NCBI GenBank assembly: GCA_002400405.1
Contig: DHFM01000044.1
Coordinates: forward strand, 1 to 15,383
Reading direction: 5' to 3'
DNA length: 15,383 nucleotides
Source of the DNA: Candidatus Moranbacteria bacterium UBA4824
GTDB lineage: Bacteria > Patescibacteriota > Minisyncoccia > Moranbacterales > UBA2206
In this document: one piece after another, positions 7,301 to 13,717 of the stretch
Numbering within the stretch: the first letter of the stretch is position 1
Layout: every line of letters begins with the position of its first letter
Translations under genes and position numbers: made by a program
Notes under the pieces: model-generated
Database searches by the model: none
The model's input: only the letters and a program-made list of their open reading frames with translations
What the model was told of the DNA's origin: nothing

Positions 7301-7501
7301 CTTGAAAGCTTGTTCGCGCACAATTTCAGGTTTATATGGATTGATGCGACTGATCGCATCTCTCAAGCGTTTCTTGAGAACAACTTCACTCAATTTTTCG
7401 CGTTCCGCTTCTTGGTCTTCTGGCGAAAGATATTGATATCCTTCCGCCTCCAAAATCTCAATCGCTAATTCTTCAACATTTGATTCGGTTATTTTTGGCA
7501 T
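4364..7501 (-). CDS. hsdR: Type I restriction enzyme endonuclease/translocase subunit HsdR (1045 aa)
   Basis: HsdR is the motor and nuclease of the type I complex; it joins HsdM2-HsdS, translocates unmethylated DNA and cuts at a distance. The N-terminal nuclease shows the PD-(D/E)xK pattern: D138 in RPDVV, then E152 and K154 in LVVLELK. The SF2 motor follows: Walker A TQGSGKS (304-310), DEAH at 408-411, motif III GFTGTP (455-460), and the late helicase motif QAIARVNR (arginine finger region) further on. A helical C-terminal region presumably docks to the methyltransferase. Length and all key residues are normal, so it should be active. The start ATG is 8 nt after the stop of the 340-aa gene, as last gene of the operon. 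A hand count gives 28-33 GC per 60 in two sampled lines (6841-6900 and 7201-7260), clearly richer than the two genes before it. Confidence 0.97.
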   Translation of the reverse strand: MPKITESNVEELAIEILEAEGYQYLSPEDQEAEREKLSEVVLKKRLRDAISRINPYKPEIVREQAFKAVLHLASQNLIESNEEFHRMLVDGIDAEFLAADGVRGNKIQLIDFDHIENNEFLVCNQFTVKEKEATKRPDVVCFVNGLPLVVLELKNPADENATVKKAFTQLQNYKTAISSLFNYNSILVASDGLDAKAGSLTANWSRFASWKTSDGKDEDKKTIPQLETLIKGMLKKEVLLDLIRNFTVFQKVKREDAKTGLTYIETIKILSAYHQYYAVKKAVESSKIASRENGNRKAGVVWHTQGSGKSLSMVFYAGKIVLDLDNPTIVVITDRNDLDDQLFETFASSKQLLRQEPVQVENRDDLKKKLKTAGGGIIFTTIQKFFPEEGSETFDQLSDRKNIIVIADEAHRSQYGFGAKNVYEKDAQGNEIGLKTKYGFAKYLRDGLPNASFIGFTGTPIEKEDASTPAVFGNYVDVYDIAQAVEDGATVRIFYESRLAKIHLKPEEAAKLDTEVEAVTEGEESTAKEKSKARWTQLEAIVGHNERIKTIASDIVDHFGKRQEVVEGKGMIVAMSRRIAVELYEEIIKLRPDWENIDKNKNTIRVIMTSSSSDPESWQPHSTTKQERKEIAEKFKDPSSPLKLVIVRDMWLTGFDAPCLHTMYIDKQMQGHNLMQAIARVNRVFKDKPGGLIVDYIGIATELKNALAVYSASGGKGAPTLDQGEAIATMLEKHEIVMQMFSGMDYKKYFGASTSEKMTIILEAQEHVLSLEDGKNRFTRNVDLLSKSFALSVPSLQAMNLKDEVGFFQAVKARLVKFEPSGGGKSDEEIETAIRQIVDKAVVSDGIVDIFDAAGIKKPDISILSDEFLEEVRGMERKNLALELLKKILNDEIKSRQKKNLIQGRKLSEMLERVVKEYQNNLITAAQVIEELIKLAKDIRKEDQRFEGMGLTEDEIAFYDALADNDSAKMTLGDNKLRELARILVVKVKSNTSIDWTIKKNVQAKLRVLVKRTLNQFGYPPDMQKIATENVLKQAEMLAEDWSEI

Positions 7502-7509
7502 AATTATTT

Positions 7510-8532
7510 TTATAGTAAAGACAGTTGATTTTCTGAATTTATTATATTATTTTTAGTTTTCTTAGATACATGCTCAATTACATCTTCATTAAATCTCATA
7601 ACTTCACTAACATACACATTCTTTCTATTTAACTCACTATCACTTAAATAGAAAGTTATTGTCATTTTTACAGCCATACTATCGCCATTCCTAAAAACTA
7701 TATCCTGTGCTGAAATTTTATCCTTAAACTCATCATCTTGCATATAAAAATCAATTCCATCACCATCAGTAAAAATAATTTTATCTTTATAGGCAATATC
7801 GTCTCCATGATAAATTCCTTTCCATTTAATTCCGCCACCTTCTTTTCTCTGCCTAACTACCGGACCTAACAATTCAATCAATCCATTTGTTTCTAAATTT
7901 ATAAACCCTTCCTCTATGGTAATAGGTGTAATATATTCCTTAAAATCACTGCTTCCTACTTTTTTAATCATTAAAATATCGTTAGAATCATTTTTCAAAA
8001 TTGTTTCTTCTTCTGTAATACTATCATCATTTTTTAATGTTTGATATCTGTCATTTTTTTTTCTTTGCAATTCTAAGTTTCCACAAATCGCATCTATTTT
8101 GTCTTTTGGAAAATTACTAATATCAAATTCTTCTTCCGCGTTGGATTTTTCTTGTTCTAGCTTGAGACATTTCTCAATATCTTCAATTATCCACATTTTT
8201 TTATCATGTTCATGACTTTCATGTGAATCTTTATAAGTTAAATATCCAAGAGTCGTACCTGCAACCGTACACAAAATTGTTATCCCAGCGATAGCAGCTC
8301 CTTTGGGATATTTTTGAACAATTTTAAAAATATCACGAAAACCTCCTGGCTCCGATGGTAAAAAATATATTTCAAACTCTTCTTCGGGATAAAGGATAGT
8401 AGCGATTTCATAAAACATTTCCACAAGATTTTGTGCACACCTATTTCGTGTCTTCGCAAGAATGCTGTGATTATTACTAGCACCCTCAGGTATTACAAGG
8501 CCGAAATGAGATTCTATTGTAACAAATTCCAT
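7510..8532 (-). CDS. Uncharacterised protein with one transmembrane segment, between hsdS and hsdR (340 aa)
   Basis: I do not recognise this family. Residues 1-75 look like a soluble mixed domain (motifs SHFGLVIPEG and EPGGFRDIFK). About 78-100 is a strong hydrophobic helix (AAIAGITILCTVAGTTLGYL), followed by a His-rich stretch (HESHEHDKK, 104-112). A charged helical region runs to about 190. A C-terminal domain of alternating strands covers about 195-320 (ITPITIEEGF, DGDGIDFYMQDDEF, RNGDSMAVKMTITFYL). There is no signal peptide, so a single internal membrane anchor with domains on both sides is likely. It lies 43 nt after the 549-aa gene and 8 nt before hsdR, so all are cotranscribed. Composition is markedly AT-rich (13/60 GC at 7981-8040). 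A membrane partner for the 549-aa protein is a guess from gene order only. Confidence 0.85.
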   Translation of the reverse strand: MEFVTIESHFGLVIPEGASNNHSILAKTRNRCAQNLVEMFYEIATILYPEEEFEIYFLPSEPGGFRDIFKIVQKYPKGAAIAGITILCTVAGTTLGYLTYKDSHESHEHDKKMWIIEDIEKCLKLEQEKSNAEEEFDISNFPKDKIDAICGNLELQRKKNDRYQTLKNDDSITEEETILKNDSNDILMIKKVGSSDFKEYITPITIEEGFINLETNGLIELLGPVVRQRKEGGGIKWKGIYHGDDIAYKDKIIFTDGDGIDFYMQDDEFKDKISAQDIVFRNGDSMAVKMTITFYLSDSELNRKNVYVSEVMRFNEDVIEHVSKKTKNNIINSENQLSLL

Positions 8533-8575
8533 AAATTTATCTTAAACTTTGATTCAAGTTATTTTTGTCATAAAA

Positions 8576-10225
8576 TTATTTATTTTCTTCACTTTTTAAA
8601 AATTTTGACTCTATGGTATTTAAAACCCAAATTGTTTTAATTAAAATATCCGCAAAAACATCTGGCAACTTCTTTTTTCCTATACCAAAAAACTCGCATG
8701 CTTTTTTATAATCCTTATTTTTCTCACTCTTCCTATGCGCGATTGAGACAGATCTGAGTAATTGTAAATTTCTTAAAAATTCAAACATCTCTTTGAAATT
8801 ACCAGCTTTTTTAAAAATAAATTTTTCAAGCTTACTTATACTCTTCATTCCCTCGTCAAAACAGATTACCCTTACAATTTCCTTTTCATTTATGGAATCT
8901 ATAATAATTTTAACAATCGATAATATTTGTTCATCAAATTCCTTCTGATTTTCAGATACTGGAAGATGAAGTGATTTGTAATGATGACCATCTTTTTCTG
9001 ATAATGGCTTAAATAGATACCATCCAAATTTTTTAAACCACTCTCTTTGAAATTCCTCATACCTATATTTAAAATACAGATCGGGTTGCTCAGGATTTGC
9101 AAATTCTGCCATAAACCCTCTCTTCCACATAGTTTGACTGATTCCACCTTGATGAGCAACATTGAAACTTTTCCAATAAACTTGCTCTTTATAAACCAAA
9201 TGTCCCAAATCACCAAGAAAGACAACTACATATTCGCTATGATTATTATCCAATCTTAATGACCATAATCCTCCACAAGTTATATTTCCGTCTTGAACAT
9301 TATATTTTTCAGGATTGTCATAATATTTTTTTAGTACCTCCTTCTTAAAAAAAACTGGCGTCAGATAATGCGGAGATTTCTTATTTTTTCCAAAATAATT
9401 ATTTAATTTTTCTTCATCACATATAGAAATAATTTCTTTGCCATTTTCATCAACTCCAATAATAAATTTTTCAAATATTTCTTTATTTTCTGATGGCCAA
9501 AAAATTCCAGGCTTGAAATTTGGCAAACCGCAGATTATCTTCTTTCCCATAATCCATCCTTGAAAATTATTCTTTGAAAAGTTCATATCGCGCACAACTA
9601 GTCGCGCTCTAATATCATTTTCTTCTATTTGTGTTTCGATATCATCCTTCTTGGATAAAACTAATACAGATGGTTTTTCCTCAGAAAAACGCATAAAATC
9701 AAAATAAACCACAAGACACATGTTTCTTACAGATAAATACTCTTTAATAAATTTCAATCTTACTTTAACTTCATTTTTTAAAATTTTTACAACTTCAACA
9801 TCATCACCATTATCATCAACATGCAGTAGCGCGACTGTGTCATCACTATTTCGTTGCTCAAAAAGATTGAAACATAACCTAAACTCTTCTGAAACTTCAA
9901 GATAATCCGGCTTAAGTCCGTGAAATGTTCTTCTGTAAACAAATGGCTCAATTCCATCCATCCAAAAACGGTGATATTCCATAATTTCTTTTCCATCTTC
10001 AAAGTATGAAGAAAAACCAGGACAACCATCGCCAATGTGAAGTTCCCAAGAATAATTTTCCAAAACTGTGTTAACTTTATCATTTGAAATTAAAGCGCAA
10101 AAATAAGCACCCTGTTCTGAATTTTCAATTTCTGGACTATTGGAAAAAATAGTAATCCAATCAGTCTTCCCTAGATTGCCTTTTAACTTTTTTATAAAAT
10201 CTATAAATTCAAGATCAGCTTTCAT
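8576..10225 (-). CDS. Uncharacterised 549-aa protein with a C-terminal HEPN-like R-x5-H motif, coupled to hsdS
   Basis: The family is not recognised. The first two thirds look like a large alpha/beta sensor-type domain: FHGLKPDYLEVSEEFRLCFN (101-120), ALLHVDDNGDDVEVVKI (132-148), then a Gly/Trp-rich middle (CGGLWSLRLD 317-326, VVVFLGDLGHL 333-343) and an aromatic block (WFKKFGWYLFKPL, 396-408). The last ~120 residues are helical and contain LRNLQLLRSVSIAHRK. Here R491-x5-H497 fits the R-x4-6-H catalytic motif of HEPN RNases and its usual helix context. The start ATG overlaps the hsdS stop as ATGA, so translation is coupled to the specificity subunit. It is AT-rich (12/60 GC at 8581-8640). HEPN assignment is a motif-level inference; an RNase or abortive-infection role is therefore tentative. 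Confidence 0.85.
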   Translation of the reverse strand: MKADLEFIDFIKKLKGNLGKTDWITIFSNSPEIENSEQGAYFCALISNDKVNTVLENYSWELHIGDGCPGFSSYFEDGKEIMEYHRFWMDGIEPFVYRRTFHGLKPDYLEVSEEFRLCFNLFEQRNSDDTVALLHVDDNGDDVEVVKILKNEVKVRLKFIKEYLSVRNMCLVVYFDFMRFSEEKPSVLVLSKKDDIETQIEENDIRARLVVRDMNFSKNNFQGWIMGKKIICGLPNFKPGIFWPSENKEIFEKFIIGVDENGKEIISICDEEKLNNYFGKNKKSPHYLTPVFFKKEVLKKYYDNPEKYNVQDGNITCGGLWSLRLDNNHSEYVVVFLGDLGHLVYKEQVYWKSFNVAHQGGISQTMWKRGFMAEFANPEQPDLYFKYRYEEFQREWFKKFGWYLFKPLSEKDGHHYKSLHLPVSENQKEFDEQILSIVKIIIDSINEKEIVRVICFDEGMKSISKLEKFIFKKAGNFKEMFEFLRNLQLLRSVSIAHRKSEKNKDYKKACEFFGIGKKKLPDVFADILIKTIWVLNTIESKFLKSEENK

Positions 10226-11406
10226 ACATTTACTTTGACCTCCCCACTCATCAACTTCGGCAACAGCATGTCGCGTAATTTGGAGAGGTTTCTAATTTGA
10301 TTAATATTATTCAGAATTTTGTCAAAAATTGGATCAATAACGATTTGAAAATTATCAAATACTTCTTTTTTTGGAACAACAATATCAATGTTTCTAAATG
10401 AAGTCTTGCTTATTTCTAAAAATGTTGAACCGTTAGCAGAAGAAATAACCTTATCCATGTTCATTTTTAACCACAAATATATATATTCATTAGAAAAAAA
10501 TTCACCCGAAAGAAAAGCAATATATCCTTGATTTATCGCAACTGGAATATTCGTTATAGCCAAATATCCAATTGGTGCTCGCGAAGATAATAATAAAGTT
10601 TTTACTGGTAATAAGCCCGAACTAATTTTAGCAAGACCTTCTTTTGTTATTTTGCTTTTTGTTTTAGTTAAGAAAATTTCTCTACAATCCGACAAATCCT
10701 TTGGACTTGTCCAGTTAATATCGCCATTCCAATATGCTAGGTTTTTCGTATCAGGCGTAGTCCCGCCACAAATCTTCGTTACTTCTCCCATTTTTCCCAT
10801 CCTCCACCCTTCCGGCACACCATTTTTCAATTTCAATTTTTTGCCATCAATCTTGAAATTCACAAACCACTCCTTGAAAATCCCCTGCGCGATTTTTTCC
10901 AGCGTTTCATTCTCCGAGCGCAAAAGCTCAATCTTATCATCCAAACTCGACAGCACCGATGCAATTTGTTTTTGTTCTTCGATTGGTGGAAATTTCCATT
11001 GTGTATTTTTCAAAAAATTCCAATCTGCTCTTGGCATGTGCGTTCCTGTATTTGCACCCATAGATTTATCAATAAAAACAGGGTTCGCCACAAAATAGAA
11101 TAGATATTTTTGATCAAATCCTTCTCTTGCTCTTATCACCCAAATATCAGTTGAACAAATTCCATCAAAATTAGGCGTTATAACTTTTCTAAAATATGGC
11201 CTTAATTTTCCAAAAAGTATATCGCCATTTCTAAATTTAAATTTACTACTTTTTAATTCTTCAGAATTTCCAATTCCATTTAGAGTCAGGCTGTTTTCAT
11301 TTATATGTTCAAGTCCAATATATTTTGAAAAGTCATCCCCTGGTTTCCAAGGATTTTTAATGATTCCCGCGACTGAATCTAAAATTGTTTCTTTCCAATT
11401 ATTCAT
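10222..11406 (-). CDS. hsdS: Type I restriction-modification specificity subunit HsdS (394 aa)
   Basis: HsdS recognises the bipartite DNA target for both methylation and cleavage. It shows the full two-repeat layout: target recognition domain 1 (about 1-139), central conserved helix region (140-185, PPIEEQKQIASVLSSLDDKI then WFVNF), target recognition domain 2 (about 198-345, starting VPEGWRMGKMGEV), and a C-terminal helix ending LRDMLLPKLMSGEVKV. Length is typical, so it is intact and should read two half-sites. The target cannot be predicted from sequence. Its start overlaps the upstream 128-aa gene by ATGA (11406-11403), and its own TGA overlaps the next start by ATGA (10225-10222). Three genes are thus translationally chained. 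No simple-sequence tract long enough to suggest confident phase variation was seen. Confidence 0.96.
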   Translation of the reverse strand: MNNWKETILDSVAGIIKNPWKPGDDFSKYIGLEHINENSLTLNGIGNSEELKSSKFKFRNGDILFGKLRPYFRKVITPNFDGICSTDIWVIRAREGFDQKYLFYFVANPVFIDKSMGANTGTHMPRADWNFLKNTQWKFPPIEEQKQIASVLSSLDDKIELLRSENETLEKIAQGIFKEWFVNFKIDGKKLKLKNGVPEGWRMGKMGEVTKICGGTTPDTKNLAYWNGDINWTSPKDLSDCREIFLTKTKSKITKEGLAKISSGLLPVKTLLLSSRAPIGYLAITNIPVAINQGYIAFLSGEFFSNEYIYLWLKMNMDKVISSANGSTFLEISKTSFRNIDIVVPKKEVFDNFQIVIDPIFDKILNNINQIRNLSKLRDMLLPKLMSGEVKVNV

Positions 11407-11789
11407 TTATTTTTAGAAAGCTTTTCCCATAGCTTCCAATATGCATCATCTGCACCATTAATATTAACATTTAATTGTTTATACATTCCATTTTGAATAC
11501 ACCACGCATCCTCCCATAACTCCCTGTCGGTAATATCTTCATCGAAACCATTTCTAGGTGGCATCATTTCTAATTTTTTATTTTGTGGCAAATTTAGAAT
11601 AATTTTTCTTATCCAAACATATTCATCTTCAATATGTTCATTCTCTAAATAAGATTTAACAACTACTGGCGATTCCCCTAATTCCAGCTGAATCTTCAAA
11701 TTATGAGCAAAAAGAAAATCCTCTATTTTCTTGCAATACATATCCACCATTTTTTGAGTTGGTTTATTTTTATATTTTTCTCTGAACAT
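11403..11789 (-). CDS. Uncharacterised small acidic protein overlapping the hsdS start (128 aa)
   Basis: No family is recognised. The N-terminal 30 residues are basic and helical (KYKNKPTQKMVDMYCKKIEDFL). Two strands follow (LKIQLELG, SPVVVKSYL), then WIRKIILNLPQN and an acidic, tryptophan-rich C-terminal half (GFDEDITDRELWEDAWCIQNG, 81-101; AYWKLWEKL, 116-124). There is no membrane segment or known catalytic motif. The last codon overlaps the hsdS start (ATGA), so its dose is likely tied to HsdS. It follows the rloB-like gene by 56 nt. An adaptor, immunity-type or anti-restriction control protein for the type I complex is possible, but nothing in the sequence proves it. The overlap and steady codon pattern make it very likely a real gene. 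Confidence 0.8.
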   Translation of the reverse strand: MFREKYKNKPTQKMVDMYCKKIEDFLFAHNLKIQLELGESPVVVKSYLENEHIEDEYVWIRKIILNLPQNKKLEMMPPRNGFDEDITDRELWEDAWCIQNGMYKQLNVNINGADDAYWKLWEKLSKNK

Positions 11790-11845
11790 ATATTTTATAT
11801 TTTAATTATTAGCTACTTTAATTTCTTATATCCCCATCAATTTTA

Positions 11846-12382
11846 CTAAACTTTCTTATTCTCCATTAACCCCACAATCCGACCTAATTCCTTCACTTTC
11901 TTCCGACTGCCATCCAAAACATTCTTCGGAAAAATTTTGGCGTATTCATCGATATTGCACCGTTTGCTTTCGCAGATATGTTTTTTCTCAAATTCTTTTT
12001 TATAATATTTTGAATTTGCATCTTCCAAAATTTTTCCTCCGTTCAAAATGCGTAGCAAGAGAGCCTCGAGACACGGACAATTCTCAATAATTTCCACTCC
12101 GGCTGTTTTTGCCAACGCTCTGGCTTTTGCCATTTCATTTTTTGGTTTGTCATTGTCCAAAACAGCAACTCGTCTATCAAATCCGCCCGGATAACAAATC
12201 GCTCTTTGCACAATTCCATCCGCCGATCCGCCTTGTCCATTTCTGATTGTCACCGCCACTCCACTATTTCTGGCATAAGTCCTACGCAAATGTTTCAAAA
12301 ACACTTCTTCTGATGAGCCTTCGACATAAAAAAGGATGGTACACTTGGCTCTTCTGATTTGTTTTTGATTTTTCTTTTTCAT
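11846..12382 (-). CDS. rloB: RloB-like TOPRIM-type protein (178 aa)
   Basis: RloB proteins are small, possibly nuclease-like partners of the RloA ABC ATPase, first named as restriction-linked ORFs in Campylobacter hsd loci. After a basic tail (1-13), FYVEGSSEE (18-26) provides the conserved Glu (E21) after strand 1. VAVLDND (72-78) provides the aspartates D76/D78 of the metal-binding strand. The NCPCLEALLL helix (101-110, E106) matches the P-x-x-E-x-W/L-L-L segment of the family. The layout is TOPRIM-like, related in idea to the nucleases of OLD, Gabija and PARIS systems. It starts 7 nt after the rloA-like stop, so the two are made together. It ends at TAG. Family call is strong by motif and context; the exact biochemical role is not established here. 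Confidence 0.85.
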   Translation of the reverse strand: MKKKNQKQIRRAKCTILFYVEGSSEEVFLKHLRRTYARNSGVAVTIRNGQGGSADGIVQRAICYPGGFDRRVAVLDNDKPKNEMAKARALAKTAGVEIIENCPCLEALLLRILNGGKILEDANSKYYKKEFEKKHICESKRCNIDEYAKIFPKNVLDGSRKKVKELGRIVGLMENKKV

Positions 12383-12389
12383 CTAATTA

Positions 12390-13607
12390 TTAATCTATCC
12401 GCGGCACTGCCCCATAGGCTCCAGCGATATATTTAGAATAATAATTATCATCCGCACGCACCCCTTTCATTTCATCCAAGCGCCAAACCTCACTGCTTCC
12501 TCTCTCATTTTTTTCAACCAAAACAATTTGATATTTATCCAAATCACTGAGAATGCGGTGACTATGAGTACTGAAAATTATTTGAGCATTATTGGGATTG
12601 GCTTCAGAAGATATGAATAATTCAAAAAGAGCGATGATCATTTCGGGATGCAGATTAACATCCAGCTCATCAATAACAGCCACGCCTCCATTAGCCAGAA
12701 CTTGCAAAATTGTTTTTAATAAAATAAAAAGTTGTCTGGTTCCTGATGATTCATAGTGCAAAGGCAATTCATATTTTTGATCGTCAAAATAATGCACTGC
12801 CTTAGCATTTATCGAAACGCCATTTTCTTTCTTCTCTTTTTTAATATCGAAAGATTCTAAACCGATATCAAAACGCTTCAAGAGTTTTTCTGCTGTTGCT
12901 TTAAGTTTTTCATTTTCGCTAAAAAACATCAACGCATCCAAAAAACTAATTTTATTATCCCTTATTGGATGATCGCCCAGCCAACCAGCTTCAACAACAT
13001 TAGCTTCAATCTTTGACCAAAAATCTCCGATTACACGACTTCCCTCGTGATTAAGCAGAATGGCGGCGCTTATTATGCTGGCATTATTGCGAAGTAAATT
13101 TTCATTCTCAAATCCTTTTGGCAAACCAAAACCCTTGTCGTCAAAACGATATGATTTATTTTTTTCATCCCATTCACGGATAAAAAGAGTTTTGCTTGTC
13201 AGTTTTTGTTTTGTTTTATTCTTAATCTTCAATTCTTCATATATAATTCTATCTTCATTTAAAGAAAATGAATAATTATAGATACTGCTATTAAGCTCGA
13301 ATTCAACTGATAATTCAGTCGGTTTTTTTTCCAAAGAATGAAACAAAAATGGTCTGACTGGTATTTTTGCTTTCAGATCAACCTTAAAAGAATCAATAAT
13401 GAGCCATTTCAAAAATGGCAAAACTTTCAACAAATTTGTTTTGCCCGAAGCATTTGGCCCGATAACAATAAGCGTTTTTGAAATGCGATCACTTGCAAAT
13501 GAATCAATGTAGGCTTCTTTCTTGGGAGCCTTTTCATTAACCGTAAAATTAGCAACGCTCTCATCTGCAAAAGAATAGAAGTTTTTGCAAGAAAATGAAC
13601 GAATCAT
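12390..13607 (-). CDS. rloA: RloA-like ABC/AAA ATPase (405 aa)
   Basis: This is an ABC-type ATPase of the AAA_15/AAA_21, OLD-like group. Walker A GPNASGKT is at residues 50-57, signature ESSGTRQL at 286-293, Walker B VAVIDELDVNLHPE at 309-322 (D313, E314), and the switch histidine in STHSH (H348). The N-terminus MIRSFSCKNFYSF is the classic start of this family. The C-terminal AGAYGAVPRID is like the end of RloA proteins. Such ATPases sense DNA or phage proteins and license a partner effector, here the RloB-like protein 7 nt downstream. All ATPase residues are intact. The gene interrupts the hsdM-hsdS order and has its own promoter, so it can be expressed without the rest of the locus. No Shine-Dalgarno motif is seen before the ATG. 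Confidence 0.9.
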   Translation of the reverse strand: MIRSFSCKNFYSFADESVANFTVNEKAPKKEAYIDSFASDRISKTLIVIGPNASGKTNLLKVLPFLKWLIIDSFKVDLKAKIPVRPFLFHSLEKKPTELSVEFELNSSIYNYSFSLNEDRIIYEELKIKNKTKQKLTSKTLFIREWDEKNKSYRFDDKGFGLPKGFENENLLRNNASIISAAILLNHEGSRVIGDFWSKIEANVVEAGWLGDHPIRDNKISFLDALMFFSENEKLKATAEKLLKRFDIGLESFDIKKEKKENGVSINAKAVHYFDDQKYELPLHYESSGTRQLFILLKTILQVLANGGVAVIDELDVNLHPEMIIALFELFISSEANPNNAQIIFSTHSHRILSDLDKYQIVLVEKNERGSSEVWRLDEMKGVRADDNYYSKYIAGAYGAVPRID

Positions 13608-13636
13608 ATTTTTGAGTAATTATTGATTATGCTTAT

Positions 13637-13665
13637 ATGGTAGCAAATATATAAATATAAGTCAA
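13637..13665 (-). promoter_or_regulatory. Internal promoter of the rloA-rloB pair
   Basis: On the minus strand, -35 TTGACT (13660-13665), 17-nt spacer, -10 TACCAT (13637-13642), with TG one base before the -10 (extended -10). The transcript would start about 23 nt upstream of the rloA ATG. The promoter lies inside the type I operon, downstream of hsdM. Confidence 0.68.
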
Positions 13666-13668
13666 GAA

Positions 13669-13714
13669 TATACAATTTTTTGTATAAAATACATCTATGA
13701 TACTATTTTATACA
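13669..13714. promoter_or_regulatory. Nested inverted repeats upstream of the rloA promoter (putative operator)
   Basis: TGTATAAAATA (13681-13691) and its exact complement (13704-13714) form an 11-bp inverted repeat with a 12-nt centre. The left arm also shares TTGTATA with a second perfect repeat, TATACAA/TTGTATA (13669-13675 and 13680-13686). The array starts 4 nt upstream of the rloA -35 box and ends 4 nt after the hsdM stop, filling the gap. It could bind a regulator or form an AT-rich hairpin after hsdM; no T run follows, so a terminator is unlikely. Confidence 0.5.
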
Positions 13715-13717
13715 CAT

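Noticed and set aside
9347..9354. Eight-A run in the 549-aa gene, and a similar seven-A run in hsdS near 10494-10500, as phase-variable tracts
   Set aside because: Both are short and ordinary for AT-rich coding DNA, encode Phe/Lys-type codons in an intact frame, and are not long G/C or A tracts typical of contingency loci.
10222..11406. Alternative genetic code with UGA as glycine
   Set aside because: hsdS, the 128-aa gene and the AbrB-like gene end at TGA with ordinary C-termini, two of them in ATGA overlaps with the next start. No in-frame TGA is needed inside any family-conserved region.
13681..13714. Terminator after hsdM
   Set aside because: The 11-bp stem is almost all A/T, has a 12-nt loop and is followed on the minus strand by A residues rather than a T run.
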